DNA of 64,000 nucleotides from Cycas panzhihuaensis (lineage: Eukaryota; Cycadophyta): contig CM041465.1 in NCBI GenBank assembly GCA_023213395.1, forward strand, positions 106,957,741 to 107,021,740, in the 5' to 3' direction. Of the stretch, positions 23,633 to 36,238 are shown one piece after another. Within the stretch, counting starts at the first letter, position 1, and every line of letters begins with the position of its first letter. Below the pieces are notes generated by a model, which saw only the letters and a program-made list of their open reading frames with translations, searched no databases and was not told where the DNA came from. The position numbers were made by a program, and so were the translations under genes.

Positions 23633-26600
23633 ATGGAATTCAGGTCAACAATATTGCTGCTGTTTGCAGTGGTATGGTGTGGAACAATATTGTCTCCTAT
23701 GGCAGCGGCTTCATGTTTAAGCGAGGAGAGGTTGGCTCTGCTTAAAGTGAAGGCTGCGCACCCCACACCCAAATTGTCTTCGTGGAAGGGAGACGACTGC
23801 TGCCAATGGAAAGGCGTCCGGTGTGATAGTCATACGTCACACGTAATCAGACTTGACCTCCACAATTCTTTGCCTTATCCTTATCCTTTGGCGAATAATG
23901 GAGCAGTCAGTCCAGCTGTATTTTCACTGACACAATTGAAATACTTGGATTTGAGTCTCAACTTTTTCGGTGGGACTATGCCTGCAGGTACCCGTATTGA
24001 AGGCTGTTGTATGCACTCTTTTATTAGCATTTGGATTTGAGAGTTTCAATAATTGGTTGGTTGGAAACTCTGCTGTGCTTGCAGGCTTGTTTGGATTGAA
24101 AGGATTGGAGCATCTGGATTTAAGTGGGAATGAGTTTGAGGGGGCTATACCCATCGGAATTGCCTCACTCCACAATTTAACTCACCTCAACTTGGCGAAT
24201 GCGGGCTTCAGCGGTTCGATCCCTCCACAGCTTGGGAGTCTCACCCGCTTGCACTTTTTTGATCTCTCTTCTTTTGAGGTGTGGAGCTCGAGTTTAGCGT
24301 GGATGCGGAATTTGTCGGCATTAAATTATCTGGTACTTGATGGCGTGGACCTGAGCCAGATGAGAAGCGAGAATTGGGGAGACTCCATATCTTATCTCCA
24401 CAACCTGCACAGCCTTCACTTGTCATACTGCCAGCTGTCAGGACCCATTCCCATTGGTTTGCGCAACATGACCTCCCTCTCTTCCCTCCACCTGAGTGGA
24501 AATGACCAGATATCTTGGGCGATACCTGAGTGGATGGGGAATCTTACCTCCTTAGTATCCCTTCTTCTCTCTGGTGGTAACGTGAGTGGTCAATTCCCCC
24601 TCTCTCTCTCACGCCTTCCTCGTTTGAAAGAGCTCTCTCTGTCTTACGACGCCTCTCTGGGTGGAAATGTGAGTGAAATATTGGGCAGTGGATGGCCGCG
24701 CCTCACCCACCTCCAACTGTGGGGAAACATTTCCATTTCCAACATTTCTTCCCTCACATACCTCCGTCTCTCAAACGGCCAGATAGAAGGCTTTATTCCT
24801 CCCTCCATTGCAAATCTTTCTGCTCTTCAAGAGCTGCATCTCGACGGTAACTCGATGAGCGGAGAGATTCCAACGTCACTTGGTCTGCTCTCATCCCTTA
24901 CTCACCTCTACCTCTCAGAGAACAGACTGAGTGGCAGCATTCCCACTTCCCTCGCCCTTCTCTCTCACCTTCAATACCTTGAGCTCTATAATAACCAGCT
25001 GGAAGGAAACCTGTCTCTCTCCCTCTTCCAAAACCTTACCAGTCTTGAGGACCTAGACGTGTCTTCCAACAGCCTGGACGGTAACATCTCCCTCTCCGCC
25101 TTTGATCGACCATTCTTCCCGAGTCTCTCCTCTCTACGCCTGTCTGACAATCGCTTCACCGTCTACATAAATCTGGCATGGGTGCCACTCGCTCAGTTTG
25201 GAAGTTTGGGGTTGGGATCTTGTAATGTTGAGGGTGGCATTCCAGTGTTCCTCTCAGCTCAATATAATATTCACACTCTCGTCCTCCCCAACAACCACCT
25301 CTCGGGAAACATACCGACCTGGCTGGCAGAACTTCCTTCTCTCCAATCACTTAACCTCTCACATAATACCTTGGAAGGCCCTCTTCCTCCGAACTTCGAC
25401 TTGAATAACTACGACAGATTGGACTTGCATGATAATCAGCTAAACGGCTCTCTTCCCATTCTTAATTCTCCGCCACACAATGAATTGGAATTTCTTGATC
25501 TGTCCCAAAACCATTTCAGTGGTCATATTCCCCCCGAAATTGGCAAAATCCTTCCTTACATAGACTTTCTGTCGCTTTCATCGAACAGTTTGGCGGGTGG
25601 CATTCCCGTTTCAATCGGCGATCTGCAAAGTTTGAATGTTTTGGATCTTTCAAGCAACAGTTTGTCAGGGGAAATACCGAGGAGCATATTCAATTGCTCA
25701 TCTTTGACAATATTAAACTTGGCAAACAATAGCTTGGAAGGGCGAATCCCCTCAAATGTTGGAAAGTTAAGTAATCTCCATACGCTGCATCTCGACAACA
25801 ACGGACTTAAAGGAACTTTGCCTTCGTCCCTTAGAAACTGCAAGAAGTTGCAGATTTTAGATGTTGGGCATAACCAGCTGTCTAAAACCATACCTACTTG
25901 GTTGGCACTACTTTCTGAGCTGCGGGTTCTTGTGCTAAGCTGGAATCAGTTTGAAGGTAATATTCCGCCCAAAATATGTTCTCTTGAGCACCTACAAATC
26001 ATAGACACCTCTCATAACCGTCTATCGGGCACTATCCCTTCAACTCTTGGAAAATTGCATGCCATGACAGACGGACAAAATCACAACCATACGTGGGAAG
26101 ACACAAACAGTTTCTACTACTACAAAGAAAAGATCCTTGTGATTGACAAGCAACAAATGCTGTCATATGAAAATTCTATTTTGTTGCTAATGACGTGCAT
26201 TGATCTCTCAGAAAATCAACTAACGGGTCAAATCCCTTCTCAAATTGGAAGCTTGAGAGGTCTGCATGCTCTCAACTTGTCTAGAAATCATCTCGCTGGA
26301 CAAATTCCAATATCTATTGGTCAGATGGAGCAGTTGGAATCACTGGATCTTTCTCATAACAAATTATGTGGAACAATTCCATCCCAAATGTTACAACTGA
26401 ACTTTTTGTCTTGCTTCCTCGTCTCAAGCAACGAACTTTCTGGAAGAATACCAAGTGGAGGTCAGTTTTCAACATTCAATGCTTCTTCCTATACTGGGAA
26501 CAATAATCTATGTGGGTTTCCGGTCAGAAAAAAATGTGGAATTCAAGCATCATCAGGTATGGCTCCAAATTCTCCAGAAGCCGACGAGGATGACGAAGAA

Positions 26601-26798
26601 AACACTGAGAATACATGGTATTGGTATATAAGTCTTGTGGCCGGCTTTGCCGCAGGGTTTTGGGGAGTGTACGTAGTGCTGCTTGCAAACATGGGATGGA
26701 GGAGGAGATATTTTAAGGTTATGGATGGATTGGTCATTGATTTGGTCAACTGGGTGGGTGTTCGAAACTTGACAAACCATGGGAGGGGACTCAGATAA
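23633..26798 (+). CDS. Leucine-rich-repeat receptor-like protein (RLP), two exons
   Basis: Joining 23,633-23,987 to 24,085-26,798 gives an uninterrupted 1,022-residue protein. Seen: signal peptide (residues 1-26, hydrophobic, ending MAAA); LRR N-terminal cap with paired Cys56-Cys57 and Cys64 (DDCCQWKGVRC); roughly 28-30 plant-type LRRs (LxxLxLSxNxLxGxIP); a non-LRR island at about 775-820 before the last four repeats; a C-terminal cap (NNLCGFPVRKKC); an acidic stretch (about 947-961); a transmembrane helix (about 963-990) with GxxxG spacing (AGFAAGFWG); and a 32-residue basic tail with no kinase. This is the classic RLP plan, as in Cf-9- or EIX-type receptors. Known members sit in the plasma membrane, bind extracellular ligands and signal through a partner kinase such as SOBIR1. 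Immune and developmental roles both occur, so the ligand is unknown. The ATG at 23,633 was chosen because the signal peptide follows it directly. Confidence 0.92.
23988..24084 (+). other. 97-bp phase-1 intron in the RLP gene
   Basis: Donor CTGCAG|GTACCC and acceptor GTGCTTGCAG|GC. Removing it restores a canonical 24-residue LRR across the join: exon 1 ends in GGTMPA and exon 2 continues as LFGLKGLEHLDLSGN, with a split Gly codon. If retained, the exon-1 frame stops at 24,040. Confidence 0.9.
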
Positions 26799-26829
26799 TT
26801 TGAAAGAATAGGGCTAATATATGAAAGGG

Positions 26830-26929
26830 TTATTGGATAGAATTTTCAAATCTATAAGGTATTTTGCATACTTGTTAAAAAGGTGATTGGAAAGAATTTT
26901 CAAATCGATAAGGTGTTTTGCATACTTGT
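26830..26929. repeat. 54-bp tandem duplication after the RLP stop
   Basis: Two copies of a unit containing AGAATTTTCAAATC and TTTTGCATACTTGT, at about 26,830-26,875 and 26,884-26,929, with few differences. Confidence 0.8.
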
Positions 26930-27993
26930 CCTTTGATCAGCATATCTGCAATTTGTTGAATATTATTAAGTGTATTATTGTCTCTCTCTCTCTTAAGCAA
27001 CTACATTGTTTTTTTATTTTTTTCTCAAAAGGAGATGACCCATATAATTTATGCTAAGTTGCCATCATATTATTAAATGGTTCAAGGTTTTTCTCCACTT
27101 TAAGCTTCTAGTAAGGCCATGGAGATTATCTATATGTTTGTTGTTGTTAAGTAAATCATTTTCTAATGCACTATTTTTTTCAAATCATATTCATACCATC
27201 ACACGTGTAGAAACTTATGCTAATTATTAAAATATATGTATCTAATAGTTTGTATTCATTGTAATAAACAATATACACATTTATAGTATGAATGTGTGTG
27301 TTGTATGTGCAAGTATCATCTAGTAAATATATGTATATTATGTTTTAATTATCTTAATACATTATCTAGTATGTGTGTTTGTGTTGGAGGTTGGGACAGG
27401 GTTTGGGGATGTAAAAGAGAGGTTAAACTAATGATAGCTCACTTGCTTTTCGAGATATGCCATGTCTAATTGGCAATTTCTTTAGTTGAGGTGGCATGAT
27501 CTATTAACGCTATTAACATCAATAGGTAGAAAAGTTGTCACTAGTGCCTAATCATACCCCTAAAATAATAAGAACCCCATAATAGTTTAATTAGTAATTC
27601 TTAAACAAAAATAAAAAGAAAATAATTTAATTAATTATTAACATTCTAGAAAGAAAAGGAAAGAACATAATTGTTTTCTTCTCTATAAAGAGAAAGAAAG
27701 ACTACTTATATTAAATCAAAGAAAAGTTTACATCCCTTTCAAGCACACCTTTTAACTTATGTTGTAGAAGTGTTTATAACTGTGTGGATCTCTCCTCACT
27801 TAAATAACAGTAACTCTGTTAGGATGTTTGGTCATAATGACTTGCTTATTATGGCAACCTATATACGCACTAATGGATTCTAAGCAAACCATGCCTATTA
27901 TGGCTTCATACTTTCCCAAATCTAGCAATTGAAAATCTCTATATATTTGGTATTTATTTATCTCAAATATTAAATTTTCTAAAATAACATTAG
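26930..27993. other. AT-rich stretch without a recognised gene
   Basis: Probably 3' flank of the RLP gene. An AATAAA at 27,263-27,268 is the nearest clear polyadenylation-like signal noted, but it is 465 bp after the stop. Confidence 0.3.
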
Positions 27994-28125
27994 TTTACCT
28001 AAGTGTTTCATCATCAACTGATTCAACCCAAGTAGGTTCTTTTTTCATAGGTACTAAGTTTAATTTTCTTACTAATTTTGAAGAAATAAAGTCATAACTA
28101 CTCCTTAACTCTTCAAAAGCAACAT

Positions 28126-28377
28126 GTTACAGACCTCCTTAAAGGGATTAAGTAATTGTTAAATTAAGTGAAAGGGCATCTCCAAGAGTTGTAACTTATA
28201 ATTGAAAAGGCCTATCATGCACTTATAAATGAGGCCTCCAGTGTATCGAAGATCATCGCTTATTTTTATCAATAAATACCAATTGGTCTTTTGACTGCAA
28301 ATTTACTTTCAAGCGTACTTGTGTTCTTTGGAATCTTTTAAATTGTGCTCGATTCGATTCTTTAAAGATCCGTAACA
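28126..28377 (+). mobile_element. Solo LTR of the small gypsy element
   Basis: 252 bp, starting TGTTACAGACC and ending GATCCGTAACA (TGTTAC/GTAACA inverted ends). It is flanked by CAACA on both sides (28,121-28,125 and 28,378-28,382). It matches both LTRs of the full element at 30,491-34,262 apart from about ten scattered differences, densest near 28,350-28,366. Confidence 0.93.
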
Positions 28378-29099
28378 CAACAAAATATTATTCATTTATT
28401 TTGTTGTTTACTTACACCAAAGATAATTACATATATATTTTACCCAATTTAACTATAACATGTATGTGCATTCATGGTTGTGGCTTCTTTGCATTTCCAA
28501 TAATTTATAGTTTTAAATTTGTTTCATTAATTTTGGACCTAATTTTAGTTACTTAACTACCTAGGAGATTTCTTGTATCAACCTCAGTAAGATTATTCCT
28601 CTTGAGAGCTATTATGGCTTCTAGTAGCAGTCTCAGTGCTTTGATAATCTTAGTTGCTATCTCAATCTTTATGATCATCCCTTCTACTTACTTTATATCT
28701 TTTTCTTGTGTGTTTAAGTGTACCGCCCATGCAAGTGCCTTCCCTTTCATGTAACCATTCCCTCCCTTTTTGTCCCCTCCTTTGCTCTCCATATCTCTCT
28801 GCAAATATTGTAGCTTTGTCCACTAAATTAGGCTTATGAACCCATACATAAGTGCAACATTCTCAATTCAATCCATTAATCAATCTTATAAGTCGATCCT
28901 TTCCTTAGATAATAGGTATAAATCTATTAAGGATTTCAAAAAATTTTTTATGCTCACTTATGTTAAGGCTTCTATACTTTAAATTGCAAAAAACATTGAC
29001 TATCTTATAAGAAGTTTTCAGAGGTAAATTTATTACAAAATTTCTTTTTAAACTTATTCTAAGGGATAAACTTTGTTTTTGTTTTGTAACTATGGAGTT

Positions 29100-30042
29100 T
29101 GTCATATCACTAAGTGAATGCAAGTCTCATTAATTGATATATGGTTATTGAGGTCTTAGTATAGCTACCTAGTCTTTTTAACTCAAAGTATCTTTCTAGG
29201 TTATGTATGCAATTTTTGACCTCTTTTCCCATGCCTCTTTCTCCTTCATGGTCTGGAAGTTTCAATTTTCTTCTATAATTGTTTATTTCCTTTTATTCTC
29301 TTCTTTTCTTTTTATGATCATATTATGAACCGACTAGATTTAGTAATATACATCGACTAATAAATAACACCAATTAATAGAAATATGCTAATTATAAAGA
29401 AGTAATTTAAAAAATGAGTTAAATAAAATGAATACTAGTCCTCTTCAAGGTAAGGGCTCCTCCTAGAATCAGTACTACCTACACCAGCCTCCAAATAGCT
29501 AATGCTCCAAAATAAGACTCCATAATGATCTTCCTTTGATCTTCTACATCTTAAATATGACGCAAAAGGTTTCCATTACCCAATAAACATGTTGGTTCAC
29601 CTAAAAAGGGGTGGGTATTAGTTCATAACAAGTGATGTCATCTTTCTAGACTCCATAAAGATTACATATTAGACTCATCGAGACTATTAGAACTATAAGT
29701 GTCCTTTGAGCTAGAGGTAGTCCCTGAGCCTTCAAAGCTTCTATTTGACTCACCTTTCTTTGTATGCTTTCTATATCCCTTGTTTCTTCATTTACTTATG
29801 TTCTTTTTACCTTGTGGTTTATGTTCCCTCCTTGACATTCTCCCTTTATTTTTGCACCTTGCCCCATTTTCACCCTTCCTTATTAGTATTGTGCTTTCAC
29901 TTTTATTACTATTTGATGTGGATCCTCCTATACTTGATTTCACAAATCCATGCTTGTCTTGATATTGCTCTTCATTTAACATATCATTATCCGTCAAGTA
30001 TTCCCTTCCCTTGTTTTCTAACTTAAGCTTCAATTCTATCAC
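29100..30042 (-). pseudogene. Unidentified coding-like relic, unit A
   Basis: The open part at 29,788-30,042 (84 codons) begins MIELKLKLENKGREYL and continues with Ser/Asn/Lys-rich, then basic sequence (RCKNKGRMSRREHKPQGKK). A second open part lies lower at 28,905-29,123. The copy in unit B keeps the same frame in its first part. I do not recognise a family. The basic, low-complexity composition could be a gag-type or nuclear protein fragment. Confidence 0.35.
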
Positions 30043-30490
30043 TTATCATTTTTTCTAAGCTTTTGTCTAAGACCTAGTTCTTTTCTATTATTGATGCAAG
30101 GTTAGGTCTATTATCCATATCTATTAATTAGTATGTCTTGAAGTAGTTATAGCAGTTGTATTCTTGTAGTCATAATCAACCTAGTATTTCAATCACTACA
30201 ACAATTTGTAGTTGACCATGCCACGTACTTTTCTTACTTAAATGTGCCGAAGATTTGAATCCTATTATTTAGAATGGTTGTTATTACTAGTGATAGATGT
30301 TAAACATAAGAGAATAAGAAAGGAGAAAAGTTCATCTCACTATTTACCCTTAAAGTTAGCTTACCTAAGTGTATCATCGTCAACTGATTCAACCCAAGTA
30401 GGTTCTTTTTTCATAGGTACTAAGTTTAATTTTCTTACTAATTTTGAAGAAATAAAGTCATAAGTACTCCTTAACTCTTCAAAAGCAACA

Positions 30491-30740
30491 TGTTACAGAC
30501 CTCCTTAAAGGGATTAAGTAATTGTTAATTAAAGTGAAAGGGCATCTCCAAGAGTTGTAACTTATAATTGAAAAGGCCAATCATGCACTTATAAATGAGG
30601 CCTCCAGTGTATTGAAGATCATCACTTATTTTTATCAATCAATACCAATTGGTCTTTTGACTGCAAATTTACTTTCAACCGTACTTGTGTTCTTTGGAAT
30701 CTTTTAAATTATGCTCCAATTACGGAAAAGATCCGTAACA
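30491..30740 (+). repeat. 5' LTR of the 3.77-kb element
   Basis: TGTTACAG...CCGTAACA. A TATAAAT motif at 30,590-30,596 is a likely promoter TATA box. The same motif is present in the solo and 3' LTRs. Confidence 0.93.
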
Positions 30741-30742
30741 AG

Positions 30743-30754
30743 TGGTATCAGAGC
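30743..30754 (+). other. Primer-binding site (initiator tRNA-Met type)
   Basis: TGGTATCAGAGC starts 2 nt after the 5' LTR. It is the standard plant site complementary to the 3' end of initiator tRNA-Met. Confidence 0.9.
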
Positions 30755-31517
30755 ACTCTCCTCGACTTTGCCATTATATATATGCAATAATCTTCCATCA
30801 TGTTTCATTTATCTCCTTGTTCCTGTCGTCATTGGAGGTCTGTGTTGTATCCTCTGTCTCCTCCACACTACACATTATTACCAGTCGCAACATCCAATGC
30901 GATCCATTGCGACTACATAGTGATTTAGTTTGTTGGGTCCATACCGGTGACGTATGTATTACGAAGTTCACCCTCATGTAATTCATATATACATATTTGC
31001 ATGTTTTCCAACACACATATGTGTCACCATCGTTTTTGGACGTTACAGGTTTGTGCGTCTACATTCCATCATTATCAAAATCATTTGTGTCATCTCTTCC
31101 ATCTCACCCATTTGTGACGTATATGTGTCATCTCTTCCAGTTACGTCTATTGCCTCTTACAGCCACGTAGTCATTTTTTATCAGTTGCGGGTGTGCATAT
31201 ATCATTCAAAAATTTGCCTTGCTCATTATGTTATCCACATATTATAAATCGCTTCATATCATGCATTGCAATAGCTCTGGCAATTTTTATGTGTATCCTT
31301 ACCTAGTATAATATATATTATACATTGGTGTCACCTTTTAAAACCCTACGTTTACGACCCTTTAAATTATATCTCTAATAACATTTAAATAATATTCATC
31401 TTATCTATTATATATAAGTTATTCATATATTATTTTACCTTATTGATATCATATATTAAATATCACTTAATTCACGTCTGTTAACATAATGAGCCTTTAA
31501 TATTGTATTAATACCCC

Positions 31518-31869
<352 letters not shown>

Positions 31870-32326
31870 TAAGTTAAATCTCTCATTACGTTCTTAACAA
31901 ATCAAACATTTAATTATTGTCAAATTATTGCCCCAATTTATACAAGCTTTAAAGGTGAAACATACAATTTTAAAAACGAAATATATCATCAGTCAAATAT
32001 TAGGCGGTGGAGGAACTATAACTCTGACAAACACTAAAGCTTATCTTGATGATTCTTATATTGTGCTCACATATACGTATTCAATCGATATCTTCTCGAC
32101 AAGAGTTAGTATAAATCGACAAATTGGCGCGCATAGTTACGAAGGGAATCATTGGAATCGTGCTTATACAATCATTAAAATAATGAATCGAAGATATGGT
32201 AGATAATACCATTCAAAGGATATTGTCAAACCGATCACTCAAGCGGTCTACTGAGCAATCCAGACATCAAATGTGCTCTTAAATCATACATTACATTAGA
32301 TCTTAGATAAATTGATAATCTTAGCA

Positions 32327-33430
32327 ATGGATGGAAAAGAAGACATGATTGTTCCAGGTTTCGAGGATGAGGCAATGAGTCGACAGTCCCATATCAGAAA
32401 TCATATTGTTAAAAATATTCCGATCCGAGACAACTCTAATTAATACTGAGAATGAAGCTATCAAAAATACCTTAATGAGTATCACAATCTGACCCCTGAA
32501 GAACACAAGATAGTGGGTTTTCAAGCATACTTTAAGCGCTTACAAGTATTCAAACATAGAAAAAGAAAAAAAATTACTATACAATGTTTTAGTATGGAGC
32601 AAAAGTCGCATGAGCCAAGAGTATGGATACAATAAATGGAAAACTATTTACGCATAATGGAGATTAAGAGCAAGTTTCATTAGCCACCCTACACGTGGAT
32701 GGCATAGCGTGTAAATGGTGGCAGTGTCTCGAGCAAACTTCATTCCAAGATCAATTACCAACCTAGAAAGAATTTGTGCGTTTATTCATTAAGCAATTTG
32801 AAATCGTATCTAATCGTGATTATTATTGTGAGTTATGAAAATTAAAACAAACTGGTTCTGTGGAAGAATACAATGCAGCATTCACGAGGCTAAGTTATGT
32901 GTTAGAAGATATTTCGACTAATCGACTTATCTAGTTATATATAGATGGTCTAAAAACAGAGATCGAAGCTGATGTTAAAATTCAAGAACCAAAGGACCTT
33001 AACAAAGCAATATAGTTAGCCAAAATACATGAAGATAAACACAATGCCTTATGCAAAATAGGCATAGATCTCTATATTCCTCCACCTGGTCGACATAATC
33101 CTTTACAGTGTTCGGATAAACAATTGTCAATCAATCGACGAAAACTAATCATTTAAAAACAAAATAGAACAAGAAGAGTTAAGAAGAAGAAACCTATGCT
33201 TGGATGTGAGGAAAAGTGGGAACTGCGTAGATGTCGAAGAACCGACTATATACAATCGATTCTTGCGGATGACAATATTGATGAAGAAGAACAAGAATCT
33301 GAAAATAATCAAAGAAATTGTTATCATGCAGAACATCAAGAAAGCCACAGTAATCTCGACGATGACCATCCGCAAATGTCACTATCATATATGAGTAGTT
33401 TTAATCAATCAAATACCTTAAAATTGTAGG
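32327..33430 (+). pseudogene. Gypsy gag relic of the 3.77-kb element
   Basis: A possible start at 32,327 (MDGKEDMIVPGFEDEAMS) leads into the retrotransposon gag domain at about 32,660-32,990: LATLHVDGIACKWWQCLEQ, then FVRLFIKQFE, then KLKQTGSVEEYNAAFTRLSY. A Lys-rich linker and an acidic part (33,196-33,429) follow. Stops at LI*LYIDG and AI*LAKIH stand where Gln is expected (CAG to TAG). No zinc knuckle was recognised. It would have formed particles for element RNA. The frame shifts at least twice. Confidence 0.8.
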
Positions 33431-33850
33431 GATCTATCAAAAATCAATTTGTAACAATATTGATAAATTTAGGTAGCACACATAATTTTATTGATCGAAA
33501 CTGCACATAATAACTGAGGTTATTTCCATTAAGGACTCCTCGTTTCCAAGTCATTGTTGGAGGAAGGCAGGTAATCTCGCCAAGGTATAATAAAGAACCT
33601 TAACATCACGCTAAACGACGTCAAGATTATAGAAGATTTCTCTTGGCGATGTCGAGGTGTAGATATTGTATTAGGCGATCAATGGCTCAAGACACTTAGA
33701 ACCTTCGAAATGAATATGGATGAGCAGTTTATGTGATTTAAGAAAGAAAGAAGAACCATCACGTTATCAAGAAAAAGATCAAACAAAACTAAAGTCATAT
33801 TACGCGAGAATCAGGGTGAAGAAGTAAAAAAGCAACCACAAGAACTCTAA
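33430..33850 (+). pseudogene. Retropepsin-like protease relic of the 3.77-kb element
   Basis: At 33,451-33,498 the frame reads VTILINLGSTHNFID, the active-site region of gypsy proteases, which normally reads (I/V)DSGSTHNFI. The catalytic Asp is Asn and the Ser is Leu here. Further on, GVDIVLGDQWLKTLRTFEMN near 33,657-33,716 is the usual distal part (VILGxxWL). The protease is inactive by sequence. The open sequence ends near 33,850, about 150 bp before the polypurine tract. Confidence 0.8.
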
Positions 33851-33999
33851 AAATACTGTTGAGATTTTCAACCAGAGGAATCTTCCAATAAATACCCGCA
33901 ACATTTGTCTAATCACTTAATGGACTCCACTACAACAAAGGACAACATATGTTTAAGGGATTGCAATCGTTTCGACTATGTTTCTGGGCGAAACATCTT

Positions 34000-34010
34000 A
34001 AGGGGGAGGA
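34000..34010 (+). other. Polypurine tract
   Basis: AAGGGGGAGGA, 2 nt before the 3' LTR. It would prime plus-strand DNA synthesis. Confidence 0.85.
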
Positions 34011-34012
34011 AT

Positions 34013-34262
34013 TATTACAGACCTCCTTAAAGGAATTAAGTAATTGTTAATTAAAGTGAAAGGGCATCTCCAAGAGTTGTAACTTATAATTGAAAAGGCC
34101 TATCATGCACTTATAAATGAGGCCTCCGGTGTATTGAAGATCATCACTTATTTTTATCAATCAATACCAATTGGTCTTTTCACTGCAAATTTACTTTCAA
34201 GCGTACTTGTGTTCTTTAGAATCTTTTAAATTGTGCTCCAGTTACGGAAAAGATCCGTAACA
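34013..34262 (+). repeat. 3' LTR of the 3.77-kb element
   Basis: 250 bp. It starts TATTACAG instead of TGTTACAG (one change in the terminal TG) and ends CCGTAACA. The second target repeat CAACA follows. Confidence 0.93.
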
Positions 34263-34979
34263 CAACAAAATATTGTTCATTTATTTTGTTGTTTACTTAC
34301 ACCAAAGATAATTACATATATATTTTACCCAATTCAACTATAACATGTATGTGCATTTATGGTTGTGGCTTCTTTGCATTCCCAATAATTTATAGTTTTA
34401 AATTTGTTTCATTAATTTTGGACCTAATTTTAGTTACTTAACTACCTAAGAGATTTCTTGTATCAACCTCGAAGATTATTCCTCTTGAGAGCTATTATGG
34501 CTTGTAATGCAGTCTCAGTGCTTTGGTAATCTTAGTTGCTAGCCTAGTCTTTATGGTCCTCCCTTCTACTTACTTTATATCTTTTTCTTTTGTGTTTAAG
34601 TGTCGCCCATGCAAGTGCCTTCCCTTTCATGTAACCATTCCCTCCCTTTTTGTCCCCTCCTTTGCTCTCCATATCTCTCTGCAAATATTGTAGCTTTGTC
34701 CATTAAATTAGGCTTATGAACCCATACATAAGTGCAACATTCTCAATTCAATCCATTAATAAATCTTATAAGTCGATCCTTTCCTTAGATAATATGTATA
34801 AATCTATTATGGATTTCAAATTTTTTTTTATGCTCACTTATGTTAAGGCTTATATGCTTTAAATTGCAAAAAACATTGACTATCTTATAAGAAGTTTTCA
34901 GAGGTAAATTTATTACAAAATTTCTTTTTTAACTTATTCTAAGGGATAAACTTTGTTTTCGTTTTGTAACTACGGAGTT

Positions 34980-35921
34980 TGTCATATCACTAAGTGAATG
35001 CAAGTCTTATTAATTGATAGATGGTTATTGAGGTCTTGGTATATCTACCTAGTCTTTTTAACTCAAAGTATCTTTCTAGGTTATGTATCCAATTTTTGAC
35101 CTCTTCTCCCATGCCTCTTTCTCCTTCATGGTCTGGAAGTTTTAATTTTCTTCTATAATTGTTTATTTCCTTTTATTCTCTTCTTTTCTTTTTATGATCA
35201 TATTACGAACTGACTAGATTTAGTAATATACATCGACTAATGAATAACACCAATTAATAGAAATATGCTAATTATAAATAAGTAATTTAAAAAATGAGTT
35301 AAATAAAATGAATACTAGTCCTCTTCAAGGTAAGGGCTCCTCCTAGAATCAGTACTACCTACACCGACCTCCAAATAGCTAATGCTCCAAAATAAGACTC
35401 CATAATGATCTTCCTTTGATCTTCTGCATCTTAAATATGACGCAAAAGGTTTCCATTACCCAATAAACATGTTGGTTCACCTAAAAAGGGGTGGGTATTA
35501 GTTCATAACAAGTGATGTCGTCTTTCTAGACTCCATAAAGATTACATATTAGACTCATCGAGACTATTAGAACTATAAGTGTCCTTTGAGCTAGAGATAG
35601 TCCCCGAGCTTTCAAAGCTTCTATTTGACTCACCTTTCTTTGTATGCTTTCTATATCCCTTGTTTCTTCATTTACTTATGTTTTTTTTACCTTATGGTTT
35701 ATGTTCCTCCTTGACATTCTCCCTTTACTCTTACACCTTGCCCCATTTTCACCCTTCCTTATTAGTGTTGTGCTTTCACTTTTATTACTATTTGATGTGG
35801 ATCCTCCTATACTTGATTTCACAAATCCATGCTTGTCTTGATATTGCTCTTCATTTAACATATCATTATCCGTCAAGTATTCCCTTCCCTTGTTTTCTAA
35901 CTTAAGCTTCAATTCTATCAC
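34980..35921 (-). pseudogene. Unidentified coding-like relic, unit B
   Basis: Second copy of the minus-strand relic in unit A. Open frame 35,676-35,921 matches the unit A frame nearly residue for residue until a 1-bp difference near 35,706 (29,826 in unit A) changes the frame. Family not recognised. Confidence 0.35.
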
Positions 35922-36238
35922 TTATCATTTTTTCTAAGCTTTTGTCTAAGACCCGGTTCTTTTCTATTATTGATGCAAGGTTAGGTCTATTATCCATATC
36001 TATTAATTAGTATGTCTTGAAGTAGTTATAGCAGTTGTATTCTTGTAGTCATAATCAACCTAGTATTTCAATCACTACAACAATTTGTAGTTGACCATGC
36101 CACGTACTTTTCTTACTTAAATGTGCCAGTAATTTGAATCCTATTATTTAGAATGGTTGTTATTACTAGTGATAGATGTTAAACATAAGAGAATAAGAAA
36201 GGAGAAAAGTTCATCTCACTATTTACCCTTAAAGTTAG

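Larger units (their letters stand above)
27994..30359. repeat. Tandem duplication, unit A (with solo LTR)
   Basis: A 2,366-bp unit repeated directly at 30,360-36,238. Without its LTR and target repeat it is about 2,109 bp, against about 2,102 bp for unit B. Short stretches compared by eye differ at about 3 percent. All three edges (27,990-27,993, 30,356-30,359, 36,235-36,238) show TTAG, a 4-bp microhomology. The unit carries broken minus-strand coding sequence of unknown identity. Confidence 0.9.

Noticed and set aside
23582-24040. Single-exon reading of the RLP N-terminus ending in the intron
   Set aside because: It breaks off inside a leucine-rich repeat, while splicing at 23,987/24,085 restores a perfect repeat and a full-length receptor.
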